A stretch of 64,000 bases of DNA from Sediminispirochaeta bajacaliforniensis DSM 16054 (GTDB lineage Bacteria; Spirochaetota; Spirochaetia; DSM-16054; Sediminispirochaetaceae). The notes under the pieces are model-generated. The model saw only the letters and a program-made list of their open reading frames with translations, was not told the origin of the DNA and searched no databases. Positions 26,635-35,405 of the stretch are shown here, piece after piece. The first letter of the stretch is position 1. Every line of letters starts with the position of its first letter. Both the position numbers and the translations under genes were made by a program. The DNA is taken from assembly GCF_000378205.1 (NCBI RefSeq), contig NZ_KB899407.1, positions 239,295 to 303,294 on the forward strand. Reading direction: 5' to 3'.

Positions 26635-27966
26635 ATGGATGACCAAAGTGCAGAAATTACCCGCGACAGCTTTAATACACGAATAGGTTTTATTCTTGCC
26701 TGTATCGGATCCGCCGTCGGGATGGCAAATTTATGGCTGTTTCCCTACCGAATCGGACAATTCGGTGGAGCCGCTTTTCTAATACCCTACTGCCTTTCCA
26801 TTATCTTTATAGGCCTGGTGGGAGTCATTGGAGAAATGTCCTTCGGTCGGGCAATGAGAACAGGTCCATTGGGGTCCTTCAAAAAGGCATTTCTACGCAG
26901 AGGCAAAAAACATGGAGAGCTTTTGGGCCTTATACCGGTCATAGGCTCCCTCGGTATCGCCATTGGCTATGCAGTCGTCGTCGGTTGGATACTACGCTTT
27001 GTGGTGGGATCCATTACCGGAGCCGTGATCAATACAACAGACAGCGCAGTATATTTCGGCAAGATTGCAGGTCCGCTGGGAAGTATCGGCTGGCACTTTA
27101 CCGGTTTGGCCTTAACCTTTGTAATTATGCTTATGGGAATTGCCAAAGGCATAGAAAAAGTGAATAAATTCATGATGCCTACCTTTTTCATTCTTTTTGT
27201 TCTTCTAGCGATTCGAGTCCTCACGCTTCCCGGATCAATCGAAGGCTATAGGTATCTTTTTATTCCTAAGTGGGAGCTTCTTGCAAAACCTAAAACCTGG
27301 GTATACGCCCTCGGCCAGGCATTCTTCTCTCTCTCTCTTGCAGGCTCCGGAACGGTAGTGTACGGAAGCTACCTAAAGAATACAGAAGATGTCGTCAGCT
27401 GCGCGAAAAACGTGGCCCTCTACGATACCATTGCTGCGCTGCTTGCTGCGATCGTAATTCTTCCCGCAGTCTTTGTCTTCCACCTCGATCCGACAGCAGG
27501 GCCCCCATTGATGTTCATCACCATGCCGAATGTCTTCAAGATGATGCCGATGGGCTACTTGTTTTCCATCATTTTTTTCGTTGCAGTACTCTTTGCCGGG
27601 ATAAGCTCACTTATGAACCTGCTTGAAACCCCAGTCGAAGCAATCCAACAGCGATTCAAGGTATCAAGAGGTACGGCAATTGCCGTTGTCGCAATAATAA
27701 GTGCAAGCGCAGGACTCATCCTGGAGAATGGATCGACGTTGGGCACATGGATGGATATTGTATCAATTTATATTATACCTCTAGGCGCATTGCTTTCCGG
27801 AATCATGTTTTTCTGGGTCTGCGGGCCGGGATTCGCACGTCAGCAAGCCCAGACAGGCCGCAAAAAGCAAATCGGGAGATGGTTCGAACCGATGACAAAA
27901 TATGTGTTCTGTGGTTTTACGATTCTTATTTATATTCTTGGTATTTTGTACGGCGGCATTGGTTGA
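26635..27966 (+). CDS. NSS-family sodium symporter, probably for tryptophan
   Basis: 443 residues, about 11 transmembrane helices. The neurotransmitter:sodium symporter hallmark is at the start of TM1: CIGSAVGMANLWLFPYRIGQFGG, here seen in pieces at about residues 18-42. The unwound TM1 and Na+ site residues (GSAVGMANLW) are as in LeuT/TnaT/MhsT. Bacterial members carry amino acids; TnaT of Symbiobacterium sits with tryptophanase and imports tryptophan. Location right after tnaA supports the same substrate here. AAAGGAG precedes the ATG. A strong hairpin lies just after the stop. Confidence 0.92.
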   Translation: MDDQSAEITRDSFNTRIGFILACIGSAVGMANLWLFPYRIGQFGGAAFLIPYCLSIIFIGLVGVIGEMSFGRAMRTGPLGSFKKAFLRRGKKHGELLGLIPVIGSLGIAIGYAVVVGWILRFVVGSITGAVINTTDSAVYFGKIAGPLGSIGWHFTGLALTFVIMLMGIAKGIEKVNKFMMPTFFILFVLLAIRVLTLPGSIEGYRYLFIPKWELLAKPKTWVYALGQAFFSLSLAGSGTVVYGSYLKNTEDVVSCAKNVALYDTIAALLAAIVILPAVFVFHLDPTAGPPLMFITMPNVFKMMPMGYLFSIIFFVAVLFAGISSLMNLLETPVEAIQQRFKVSRGTAIAVVAIISASAGLILENGSTLGTWMDIVSIYIIPLGALLSGIMFFWVCGPGFARQQAQTGRKKQIGRWFEPMTKYVFCGFTILIYILGILYGGIG

Positions 27967-27973
27967 GCGATAA

Positions 27974-28007
27974 CCTCTCTTTCCACCGTCCACAGTGGAA
28001 AGAGAGG
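27974..28007 (+). terminator. Strong hairpin after the transporter gene
   Basis: A perfect 13-bp stem (27974-27986 with 27995-28007) with an 8-base loop. It is followed on the plus strand by TAAAAAAC rather than a T run, so termination may rely on the stem alone or on transcripts from the other side. Confidence 0.65.
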
Positions 28008-28132
28008 TAAAAAACATATGCCCGCCAAAACGACAACGCTTATTTTTAGCCATGTTGTACTTCCGTTAACAGCATGGTAGAATTAAAGTATTCTTCCATA
28101 GAAACAATGAATGAGAGAAAGCAGGCACTACT

Positions 28133-28807
28133 ATGAACGATGCCATGAAAAAGCAGTACAGTATCATTGTCGAATTTCTGGGTAAAGCTTTGGGGCCGGA
28201 CTATGAGGTGGTTCTCCATGATGTCGACGATCATATCAATTCCATTGTGGCAATCGCAAATGGTCATGTAAGCCATCGCACCGTTGGCGGGCCGATGACG
28301 AACTTTGGCCTCGAAGTCATATCAGAAGAACGGTATAAAAAAGAAGATTACAAGATAAACTATAATGGTATTTCAAAGGACCAAAGGATTTTAAGATCCT
28401 CCACCCTTTTCATCAAGGATGAAAAAAATGAGATTGTAGGACTTCTTTGTATCAATTTCGACGATAGACGATATAAAACGTTAAGCGAAAATATACTGAA
28501 GCTATGCCATCCGGATAAGCTCGTAGAACTGAATACGTCGTACGATTCCAGTACGATTGTCGATAATGCGGAAGAACGCTTTTACGGTTCAGCCGCCGAA
28601 GAAATCAGTAGTGTACTGGACAAATATCTTAGTGAAAACGGTATTCCCTCGGATCGATTATCGCAGGATGATCGTCTGCACGTCGTCGACATCCTCAATC
28701 AAAAAGGAATTTTCATGGTAAAGGGAGCGGTAAAAGAGGCGGCGAAGCAGCTTGCCTGTTCAGAACCCACCATATATCGCTATATCAACAAGGTAAATAA
28801 TGAGTAA
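28133..28807 (+). CDS. YheO/DauR-type transcription regulator (PAS + HTH)
   Basis: 224 residues. The N-terminal YheO-like PAS domain (about 8-115) has GPDYEVVLHDV, NSIVAIANGHVSHRTVGGP and LLCINFDD. The C-terminal helix-turn-helix (about 165-222) has LNQKGIFMVKGAVKEAAKQ and SEPTIYRYI. Relatives such as DauR sense metabolites and control amino-acid catabolism. Its position downstream of ridA-tnaA-transporter suggests it regulates that operon; it has its own 5' region with the preceding hairpin between them. Confidence 0.85.
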   Translation: MNDAMKKQYSIIVEFLGKALGPDYEVVLHDVDDHINSIVAIANGHVSHRTVGGPMTNFGLEVISEERYKKEDYKINYNGISKDQRILRSSTLFIKDEKNEIVGLLCINFDDRRYKTLSENILKLCHPDKLVELNTSYDSSTIVDNAEERFYGSAAEEISSVLDKYLSENGIPSDRLSQDDRLHVVDILNQKGIFMVKGAVKEAAKQLACSEPTIYRYINKVNNE

Positions 28808-28864
28808 CCTATATCTTCAAAAAACAACAGGTTGCATATGGTTCCCCCTTATGGAAGTTTAACT

Positions 28865-29266
28865 TCACTTCGCCAGGGGTAAGGAACCGGTAAGCCTGTT
28901 AACCGCTTGTTTTTTTCCTACAACAAGAAGCGCAAGATAACGAAGTGTATCCGAAGGGACCGCTGCCAATAATTTCGAATACTCCTGATAGTTCTTGCAT
29001 CGCTGTGCCACATCGTTAAAGGCAACAAGATCAATATCATCATCATGCTCCGCGCTGTCCACCAGCTTGCGAAGCTGTTCTTTATCCGCTCCAAGAATGG
29101 GAATCGGAAGGCCGGTTATACCCGCATGCCTGCGTCCCGATAGGTCGACAAGGTCCTCACCGATAATTTCAGGATGCAATGCCCCAAGCGAGGCCCCAAG
29201 TACAGCAGCAGAATTAGCGATCAAGCCTAAGGGAAGAGTAGTATCTACAATGATGGCAGCTTTCAT
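28865..29266 (-). CDS. DUF2000 family protein
   Basis: 133 residues. Start MKAAIIVDTTLPLGLIANSAA and the motif SLGALHPEIIGEDLVD followed by HAGITGLPIPIL identify the DUF2000 family, which has a peptidyl-tRNA-hydrolase-II-like fold but no assigned activity. It is followed on the same strand direction by an AraC-type regulator gene (29.3-30.0 kb), a common neighbour of this family. No membrane or export signals are seen. Confidence 0.8.
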   Translation of the reverse strand: MKAAIIVDTTLPLGLIANSAAVLGASLGALHPEIIGEDLVDLSGRRHAGITGLPIPILGADKEQLRKLVDSAEHDDDIDLVAFNDVAQRCKNYQEYSKLLAAVPSDTLRYLALLVVGKKQAVNRLTGSLPLAK

Positions 29267-29327
29267 ATGGTCTCCTTACCCGAAAAGTATGGAAGAAAGC
29301 AGCAATTTTGGCTTGTAAAAATGTGCG

Positions 29328-30035
29328 CTATATGCCCTTTTGGTATAATGAAGGGGTGGTGCCGGTATAAAGGCGGAAGGTTTTAACAAAATGGCTTTGA
29401 TCGTAAAATTCGCAGGCTGCAGCTGTTTCCGCAACGGATAGACCCGTACGTAAGGCGGCCTTTGCCAACTCGATACGCCTATTCTGCCGAACAGCATGGG
29501 GACCTAAAGAATAACGCTGAGCATATTGCCGATACGCCTTGAAGCGGTTCTCAGATGTCGACCTGATGGCAACAGAGGCAAACTCCGAATCTGCATTCTT
29601 AGGAAAGGTGAGCCGATCCACATCCGGTAAGATTCTTTCGAAGCGCTGCAAGAGGGCTCCCAACATCCTACCAGCTTCAGTTCCCTTCGATGTATGCAGC
29701 ATTTCCTGAAACTCCTGTGCACCGATCCGCCCCCAAAGGACACGGTCTGAATCAACCCCACACGCCTTCAACCACTTTTCGTCGCAGTAAAGAACGGCAA
29801 AGGCAAAAGGCGGTTCTTTTTCCGGCGTACAGAGATGAGCAACCCCACTTGGAATTGCAACAGAACTGCCGGCCGACAGGGTCGCCTGATCTCTTCCGAG
29901 CTCAATCTGCGTTCGGCCAGACAGAACAATGCTAAAAGACCAAAGGCTATGGGCATGCTTTCTAACAGCGTGTTCTCCCCGGCCCCATTTCAGCTCACAT
30001 ACGGGATCGGAACAATATCGCAGGATTTTTACCAT
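29328..30035 (-). CDS. AraC-family transcription regulator
   Basis: 235 residues. The N-terminal cupin-like sensor part has HAHSLWSFSIVLSGRTQIELG and SSVAIPSGVAHLCTP. The C-terminal double helix-turn-helix (about 150-235) has LGPHAVRQNRRIELAKAALRTG, SVAETAAACEFYDQSHFVKTF and the ending TGTTPSLYQKG. The effector is unknown. The gene is upstream of the DUF2000 gene in the same direction, with 61 bases between them, so it probably controls or accompanies it. Confidence 0.88.
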   Translation of the reverse strand: MVKILRYCSDPVCELKWGRGEHAVRKHAHSLWSFSIVLSGRTQIELGRDQATLSAGSSVAIPSGVAHLCTPEKEPPFAFAVLYCDEKWLKACGVDSDRVLWGRIGAQEFQEMLHTSKGTEAGRMLGALLQRFERILPDVDRLTFPKNADSEFASVAIRSTSENRFKAYRQYAQRYSLGPHAVRQNRRIELAKAALRTGLSVAETAAACEFYDQSHFVKTFRLYTGTTPSLYQKGI

Positions 30036-30053
30036 GGCAGGATATCCTGTTCT

Positions 30054-30533
30054 CTATGTTCTGCTCCGGAATTTTCCGGAAAGAGTACTTTTCTGGAGAA
30101 CATGCCCCTGCATTGTTTTAAGTAGATCAGCTTTTTTGCTTCGAGGTGATATACCACACGTACAATCCAGAATAAATACCGTAAACACATAGGTGTGTAC
30201 GGCTTTCAAAGGGGGCTTCGGCCCTTTGTATCTATGCTTTCCGTAAGCTTTTCCCTGAACCGCATGTCCCAAACTATCAACAGAAGGTCCATGGGGAATT
30301 GCCTCAGGAATACTATTTTGTACAGGAATATCCCATATCACCCAGTGGTTATAATTGGAGATCAAGGGATGCGAGGCATCATCTAATGTAATAGCAATTG
30401 CTTTTGCATCCGGAGAAATTCCTTCCAGCACAAGCGGAGGTGAGAGATCTTCGCCTCGGGCCGAATGTTTTCTTGGTATCCAATCTCCATCTTCAAATGA
30501 AGGGCTTGTCACCTTCAGTACTATTTCAGCCAT
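30054..30533 (-). CDS. YbhB/YbcL-type PEBP family protein
   Basis: About 159 residues of the phosphatidylethanolamine-binding protein (Raf kinase inhibitor-like) family: FEDGDWIPRKHSARGEDLSPPL, ITLDDASHPLISNYNHWVIWDIP, and the ligand segment GKHRYKGPKPP. Bacterial members bind anionic ligands; physiological roles are unclear. The ATG used has a perfect AGGAGG 6 bases upstream. The frame stays open 23 codons upstream through a hydrophobic stretch, but that start lacks an SD, so the protein is taken as cytoplasmic. Confidence 0.88.
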   Translation of the reverse strand: MAEIVLKVTSPSFEDGDWIPRKHSARGEDLSPPLVLEGISPDAKAIAITLDDASHPLISNYNHWVIWDIPVQNSIPEAIPHGPSVDSLGHAVQGKAYGKHRYKGPKPPLKAVHTYVFTVFILDCTCGISPRSKKADLLKTMQGHVLQKSTLSGKFRSRT

Positions 30534-30754
30534 TCGTTTCCTCCTGAAAACAGATATGGACCATACCAATAGTACGGTATACACAATCAACAAAAAGGTC
30601 AAAAGAGACAGGGCGGATGTCTGCTAATAAACACTGCGGCTTGCCACGACAGGCTATTGTATCTATGCTGAACAATAATTACGAGCTACAAAGCGTTTCT
30701 CCACCTCAAGGTAAAGTGTTCGATATAGCATCGCTATTGTTTGAGGAGTTCACC

Positions 30755-31531
30755 ATGATATTACGAGGATCTTTTTTTTCACAGACACTTGAAATGGAAA
30801 CGGGGCTTTCAATACTTATCCCCAATAAAGCCGTGGGCACCCCTCCATACAAGGTCGCCTATCTTTTGCACGGCCTCTGCGGTAGAAACGGAGACTGGCT
30901 GGATTACACAATGCTGCCTGCTTACGCCGAAGCATTCGACATCATGTTCATCATGCCAGAAGTGGCAAGAAGTTTTTATACCGACATGGTCTTCGGCCAG
31001 AAATTCTTCACCTACATTCATCAGGAGCTACCCACCATTGTCAAAAAAATTTTCAACATATCGGCAAAAAGGGAAGACACCTTGGTTATCGGTGCTTCAA
31101 TGGGGGGATACGGCGCATTGAAATGCGCGCTATCCTATCCCGATCAGTATGGCTATTGTGCAGCCTTCTCTTCTGCCTGCCTTTTCCTGAAGGAAGGGTT
31201 GGAAAGGCAACAACGTTATGGGAAGACAGCGGAAATGGAAAAACAGTATGGTAAGCAGCTACTCAACGATTTTGAGTCGATATTCGGTCAGGCATTGGAG
31301 TGGAAACCAGAATACGAGTTGCTCGAACTGGCGAAGTCAAGATCCGCCCCACCCCGGCTCTATCTGGCCTGCGGAACAGCAGATCATTTGAAAGATGAAA
31401 ATCAACGCTTCTCACACGAATTGAAAAAGCTGAATATCCCCAACCGCTACGAAGAATGGCCAGGTGGTCATGACTGGAATTTCTTCAATACGGCTTTGGA
31501 AAGGGCCTTGAAGGAAATAAACGAGGTTTGA
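30755..31531 (+). CDS. Esterase D-like alpha/beta hydrolase
   Basis: About 258 residues. Nucleophile elbow GASMGGYGA, oxyanion region YLLHGLCGRNGDW, and the C-terminal catalytic His in WPGGHDW identify the esterase D / acetylxylan-esterase type fold (putative tributyrin esterase or S-formylglutathione-hydrolase-like). A metabolic substrate cannot be named. The ATG used has GAGGAG 6 bases upstream; the frame is open 46 codons further upstream without good signals. A GNAT gene starts one base after the stop. Confidence 0.85.
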   Translation: MILRGSFFSQTLEMETGLSILIPNKAVGTPPYKVAYLLHGLCGRNGDWLDYTMLPAYAEAFDIMFIMPEVARSFYTDMVFGQKFFTYIHQELPTIVKKIFNISAKREDTLVIGASMGGYGALKCALSYPDQYGYCAAFSSACLFLKEGLERQQRYGKTAEMEKQYGKQLLNDFESIFGQALEWKPEYELLELAKSRSAPPRLYLACGTADHLKDENQRFSHELKKLNIPNRYEEWPGGHDWNFFNTALERALKEINEV

Positions 31532-31532
31532 C

Positions 31533-32054
31533 ATGAAATTAGTTGATTGCGGCAGGAGCTTCGCTTCCTTGATCTTGGATATTTACAACGAAGCAATTAT
31601 TCACTCGACAGCTTTGTACGATTACAAACCAAGAACAATCGAATCGATGGAAACCTGGTTCGCCGACAAGGAAAAAAAAGGATTTCCGATAATAGGTCTT
31701 GTTGATGAGAAGAATCGGCTGATCGGTTTCGGAACCTATGGAAATTTTAGGGCCAGACCTGCCTACCATTATACGGTGGAGCATTCGATCTACGTTCAGA
31801 AAGAATACCGGGGATGCGGATATGGAGAAATTTTGCTCCGCGAAATTATCGCTAAGGCGACAGAACAGGATTATCATTGCCTCATAGCTGGAATCGATTC
31901 AGAAAACGCAGCCTCGATTCATCTCCACAAAAAGCTGGGTTTTTCTTTATGCGGAGAACTCAAACAAGTAGGTTACAAATTTGGAAGATGGCTTAACCTG
32001 GTCTTCTATCAGCTGATACTTCCGACCCCGCAGAAACCCCAAAGAGAAATTTGA
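31533..32054 (+). CDS. GNAT N-acetyltransferase, phosphinothricin-acetyltransferase-like
   Basis: 173 residues. The GNAT acetyl-CoA loop is YRGCGYGEILLREII, with PAT-like features TALYDYKPRTIESMETWFADK at the N-terminus and DSENAASIHLHKKLGF near the C-terminus. This subgroup acetylates the amino group of phosphinothricin-like or methionine-derivative substrates. It is directly downstream of the esterase gene, so they are likely co-transcribed. Confidence 0.87.
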   Translation: MKLVDCGRSFASLILDIYNEAIIHSTALYDYKPRTIESMETWFADKEKKGFPIIGLVDEKNRLIGFGTYGNFRARPAYHYTVEHSIYVQKEYRGCGYGEILLREIIAKATEQDYHCLIAGIDSENAASIHLHKKLGFSLCGELKQVGYKFGRWLNLVFYQLILPTPQKPQREI

Positions 32055-32227
32055 TGAAGCAAATGGTAGTAAGCAGGATAGAAAGTCGTGGAATCGAGCC
32101 ATACAGCTCTTGGCAACTATATCCATATTTTTTCACCATAGGAAGTATGTCATCACCGATATCAGCATCTGCCGGCAACGAAAAAGACACGACATACATA
32201 ATTGGTGAGGAAAAAACAATTTTCATC

Positions 32228-32256
32228 TTGACAAGAAAGGTAAAACTTTCTAAAAA
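32228..32256 (+). promoter_or_regulatory. Probable promoter for the 32.3-kb lipoprotein gene
   Basis: TTGACA (32228-32233), 17-base spacer, TAAAAA (32251-32256). The ATG is 33 bases downstream and has AAGGAG before it. Confidence 0.5.
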
Positions 32257-32288
32257 ATCATTTCTATGAAGTATATCAAGGAGACAAC

Positions 32289-33236
32289 ATGAAAAAGGTT
32301 CTCACTGCATTAGTGCTCAGCCTGATTTTATTCGGCTGCAGCACATCCATTCCTGTCCAGATGACCGTCCCTCCCAATCTGAATTATGGTGGTGCCCGTA
32401 CCATCGGGGTCATCCCCTTTACCACATCTTCTGAAGATGCCTCGGAAGCAACAAAGGACTTGCGGTATTATTTTTCCTGGTACAATAGCAGAGCATTACA
32501 TGATGATTTGAAGTTGGCCTCGGCCCTGACAAGCAAGGTTGAGTCGGTTTTAGCTTCTTCCGATTACTTTACGGTTATCTCAACAGAACAATTGCAGCAG
32601 CAGGCAGCAAATGGCACCATTACAGCAGAGGCTGTCGTGACAGGAAAGATTGCTTCGGTATTGGATGATTACAATAAAGAATATAATGAAAGAACCGATG
32701 CCGACGGCAATACTACCAAAGTACCGGAATACACACGAGAAGCCCAAATAACAGTTGTTTTCAAAATTCTTTCGGCCTCGGATCTCACCATCCTCGACAC
32801 TGTTGAGTACACGGTAACTGCAAAGGATACCGCCGATAGATACGAAGCCCTCAAATCCGAGGAAACCGTACGGTCTCAGGCCATCAATCAGATCGTGAAC
32901 AAAGTGAAATATGATCTCATCCCCAAAACCTATACCGAATATCGGACAATGGCGAAGCTCGAAAATGATAAAGACCCCCGCGTAAAGAGGATCAATGACC
33001 TCATCAAAGGAGATTTTTACCAAGAGGCCTACGATCTTTATATGGAAATTTACAGTGAAACCTCGGATTTTGCGGCCTTGTACAATGCAATACTGTTAAC
33101 CGAAGTGATGGGCGATTACGATAAGGCTCTTGATGATATGACCCAGTTGGCTAAAACTTCGGGTGATAAGAAAGCAATTGCCCAGATGAACCGGATGAAA
33201 AAACAAAAGACCGATAGAGAGGCCCTTGGAGAATAA
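32289..33236 (+). CDS. Predicted lipoprotein, unknown function
   Basis: 315 residues. Signal peptide with lipobox LILFGC puts the lipid-modified Cys at 17. The mature part resembles lipoproteins that look like LpoB/CsgG-type nucleotide-binding-like domains (RTIGVIPFTTSS, SKVESVLASSDYFTVIST, AVVTGKIASV) and ends in a short TPR-like helical segment. A role in outer-membrane or envelope assembly is possible but unproven. It has its own promoter and SD. Confidence 0.75.
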   Translation: MKKVLTALVLSLILFGCSTSIPVQMTVPPNLNYGGARTIGVIPFTTSSEDASEATKDLRYYFSWYNSRALHDDLKLASALTSKVESVLASSDYFTVISTEQLQQQAANGTITAEAVVTGKIASVLDDYNKEYNERTDADGNTTKVPEYTREAQITVVFKILSASDLTILDTVEYTVTAKDTADRYEALKSEETVRSQAINQIVNKVKYDLIPKTYTEYRTMAKLENDKDPRVKRINDLIKGDFYQEAYDLYMEIYSETSDFAALYNAILLTEVMGDYDKALDDMTQLAKTSGDKKAIAQMNRMKKQKTDREALGE

Positions 33237-33571
33237 AGAGTAAAAACTTCGGCAGAACTAGCATGACACAAGGCATACTGGTTCTGCCTACGTAGATGAA
33301 GTAGATTTCGATGCAAAGCGTTTTTATGCCATGAGTTTTCCTCAATTTCATGATATCAGAATATTTCTCGTCAACAACGTTTGCTGAAATGCTTCTTTTA
33401 CATCAACTATGTTGAGCCCGTTTGTCAAACAGTTTTGCAAACTATTTAAGGTGGAACCTATCGGTATAATTTGACTATGCAGCAGCCTTAAGCGTAACCG
33501 TCAAAACTTGCTCGACTCACCTAAGAATCAAAGAAAGAAATCGAATTCCGGTAGAAGAGCAGTTGAGATAG
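33237..33571. other. Gene-free stretch, no recognisable feature except one hairpin
   Basis: Nothing coding is recognised here. An imperfect 11-bp inverted repeat (33251-33261 and 33278-33288) occurs just after the lipoprotein gene and may act as a terminator, though no T run follows. The stretch leads into the DUF1697 remnant. Confidence 0.35.
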
Positions 33572-33745
33572 GATAATGCCATAGAAGAAAAAACCTACGG
33601 CAGAGGAGATCTCCTTTATATCTCTTATAGAAACGGAGCAGGCAGGTCAAAACTGACCATCGACTATGTGGAAAAGCTCTTAGGGACCAGTTGCACCGCA
33701 CGTAATTGGAATACCCTTCTCAAAATGAAGGAAATACTGGAATAA
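33572..33745 (+). pseudogene. Remnant of a DUF1697 family gene (C-terminal part)
   Basis: This frame is open for 57 codons and has no start codon of its own; a TAG closes it just upstream. The translation contains YGRGDLLYISYRNGAGRSKL and TARNWNTLLKMKEILE, the typical end of DUF1697 proteins (roughly 180 residues). The first two thirds of the gene is missing or unrecognisable in the preceding 330 bases. It is a decayed gene fragment. Confidence 0.75.
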
Positions 33746-33751
33746 GATTCA

Positions 33752-34462
33752 TTATTTTGCCATTGCCTTTGCACGCAGCTCTTTCGGCATTTTTTCGATG
33801 GCATAGCGCAGGGAGGTTCTCGGCATCACGGCTTTCTTGCTCATGACATAATCATATACCTCTCGTTGATGGGCCTGACTTGCCGCTTTCAGCATCCAGC
33901 CGTAGCCTTTCTGCACCAAATCATCTTGATCAAGCAGCAATGTATCCGCAATCTCAAAAATATCTTCAAGAAAAAGTCCCGACCTTGCAGGGATGATAAG
34001 CGACACCGCAGCGGCCCGACGCATCCAACGCCCCTCGCTTTTCGCCCACCCTTTTAGGTTTTCGAGATATTCGGGGTACATTTCGACAAAGGCCCCTACC
34101 GTATGGTTGCAGAGGGTATCGCAAGAAGCCCAGTTACTCACATAGTGCTCCACCCATCCTTCGAAAATCACAAAATCATCGGGTATGAACATCTCACGTA
34201 AGGCGTAGGCCCAATGACATGCAATAAAGCTCTCTTCCATGTACCCCGACTTCCAGAGTTCTTCGCATAAGGCAAGAATTGTATTCTTATCCAAGCCTTT
34301 AAGTTCACGAAAACTGGATTTCGCAATCTTTGTTACCACAGAGGTCTTTACGCCGTAGCTCTTGGTTTCTTCCTTGAAAAAGCGCTTTCCACTTTCACGA
34401 ACAGACTCATCACCTTGCAGCGCCAGCTCATCTCGAACAAATTCGACCACGTCCTTTTCCAT
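33752..34462 (-). CDS. DNA alkylation repair protein (AlkD-like)
   Basis: 236 residues made of HEAT-like helical repeats, with ESGKRFFKEETKSYGVKTSVV at the start and SWASCDTLCNHTVG then KSEGRWMRRAAAVSLI, the core signature of AlkC/AlkD type DNA glycosylases for N3/N7-methylpurines. The Asp-Thr region of this motif lies in the substrate groove of the family. It is divergent from the hemerythrin genes, with about 110 bases between. No SD is seen before the ATG; a weak TATAGG sits 8 bases upstream. Confidence 0.88.
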   Translation of the reverse strand: MEKDVVEFVRDELALQGDESVRESGKRFFKEETKSYGVKTSVVTKIAKSSFRELKGLDKNTILALCEELWKSGYMEESFIACHWAYALREMFIPDDFVIFEGWVEHYVSNWASCDTLCNHTVGAFVEMYPEYLENLKGWAKSEGRWMRRAAAVSLIIPARSGLFLEDIFEIADTLLLDQDDLVQKGYGWMLKAASQAHQREVYDYVMSKKAVMPRTSLRYAIEKMPKELRAKAMAK

Positions 34463-34507
34463 GGAACAAGCCTATACTGCAAAAACCTCTTCGGCAAGCA
34501 TCTAAAT

Positions 34508-34536
34508 TTGCATTCACATCTCTTGTTTAATAGAAT
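34508..34536 (+). promoter_or_regulatory. Probable promoter of the hemerythrin pair
   Basis: TTGCAT (34508-34513), 17-base spacer, TAGAAT (34531-34536), followed by a leader with AGGAGG before the ATG at 34574. Confidence 0.6.
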
Positions 34537-34573
34537 TTTTATCAACAATAGCATTACGACCAGGAGGTTAACT

Positions 34574-34990
34574 ATGGGATTTATGGCTTGGAGCTCGAAA
34601 TTCGAACTAGGCATCCCGGAAATGGACGAGCAACATAAGAAGTGGCTCGCGATTCTGAATAGTTTTTATGACCATCTCAGCGACAAAGACCTTACTGCCC
34701 AAATGAAAAGCCTTATTCAGGATGTTATCGACTATACACAATATCATTTCTCGGAAGAAGAAAAGCTCATGGCAAGTATCGGTTACCACGAACTGAATCA
34801 GCAAAAGCAGATGCATAAAGAGATAACGGACAAAATCATTCGATTCAAACAGCGTTTGGATGCCGGGAATTTAGTGATATCAACAGCCGTAACCTCCGAA
34901 CTGAAATCGTGGTTCAAAGAGCATATCATGATCGAAGACAAAAAATATGCCGAGAAGTATTTTCAGGTAATACAAAAAGGAGGGGTGTGA
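34574..34990 (+). CDS. Bacteriohemerythrin-type protein, one iron ligand replaced
   Basis: 138 residues, single-domain hemerythrin, a four-helix O2-binding protein with a di-iron centre. Ligands visible are His21 (DEQHKK), His58 and Glu62 (YHFSEEE), His81 (QMHKE), His117 and Asp122 (EHIMIED). The family position equivalent to His77 in the next protein is Gln77 here. The ATG used has AGGAGG; the frame upstream is open but without function. The second gene follows one base after the stop. Confidence 0.87.
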   Translation: MGFMAWSSKFELGIPEMDEQHKKWLAILNSFYDHLSDKDLTAQMKSLIQDVIDYTQYHFSEEEKLMASIGYHELNQQKQMHKEITDKIIRFKQRLDAGNLVISTAVTSELKSWFKEHIMIEDKKYAEKYFQVIQKGGV

Positions 34991-34991
34991 C

Positions 34992-35396
34992 ATGAGTTTA
35001 ATAACATGGAATTCTGACTATGAACTTGGGATCCCCGGGATCGATGCACAACACAAAAAATTTGTAGAAATCCTCAATACGTTTTATGATCAGCTTGCCG
35101 CTAGCGATATTCAAAGCAAAACAAAGACCTTGCTGGATGAAGTCCTTGATTATACACTCTATCACTTTACCGAAGAAGAACGGTTTATGACAAAGATGGG
35201 CTACGAGAAACTTGAAGAACACAAACGGCTTCATGAAGAGATAAGAGAAAAAATCCAGGCTTTTCGTACATCAATGGATGAAGGAAAACTGGTAATGTCA
35301 ATGAAAATAACCTCGGAACTCAAGGACTGGATTAAAAACCATATTTTGATTGAAGACAAAAAATATGCCGAGAAATATTTACAAACTCAACAATAG
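34992..35396 (+). CDS. Bacteriohemerythrin-type protein
   Basis: 134 residues, about half identical to the preceding protein. All expected di-iron ligands are present: His21 (DAQHKK), His58 and Glu62 (YHFTEEE), His77 and His81 (EEHKRLHEE), His117 (NHILIED) and the Asp five residues later. Such proteins bind or carry O2 and protect or sense oxygen. The duplicate gene starts one base after the first, so the pair is an operon; it may give anaerobes oxygen tolerance. Confidence 0.9.
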   Translation: MSLITWNSDYELGIPGIDAQHKKFVEILNTFYDQLAASDIQSKTKTLLDEVLDYTLYHFTEEERFMTKMGYEKLEEHKRLHEEIREKIQAFRTSMDEGKLVMSMKITSELKDWIKNHILIEDKKYAEKYLQTQQ

Positions 35397-35405
35397 CGGG
35401 AAAGC

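Noticed and set aside
32051..32269. Short frames on both strands between the GNAT and lipoprotein genes
   Set aside because: No SD, low-complexity-like sequence, no homology pattern; the stretch is better explained as intergenic with a promoter.
33251..33288. Inverted repeat as an insertion-sequence end
   Set aside because: Only one copy, no transposase beside it and no target duplication; kept only as possible terminator.
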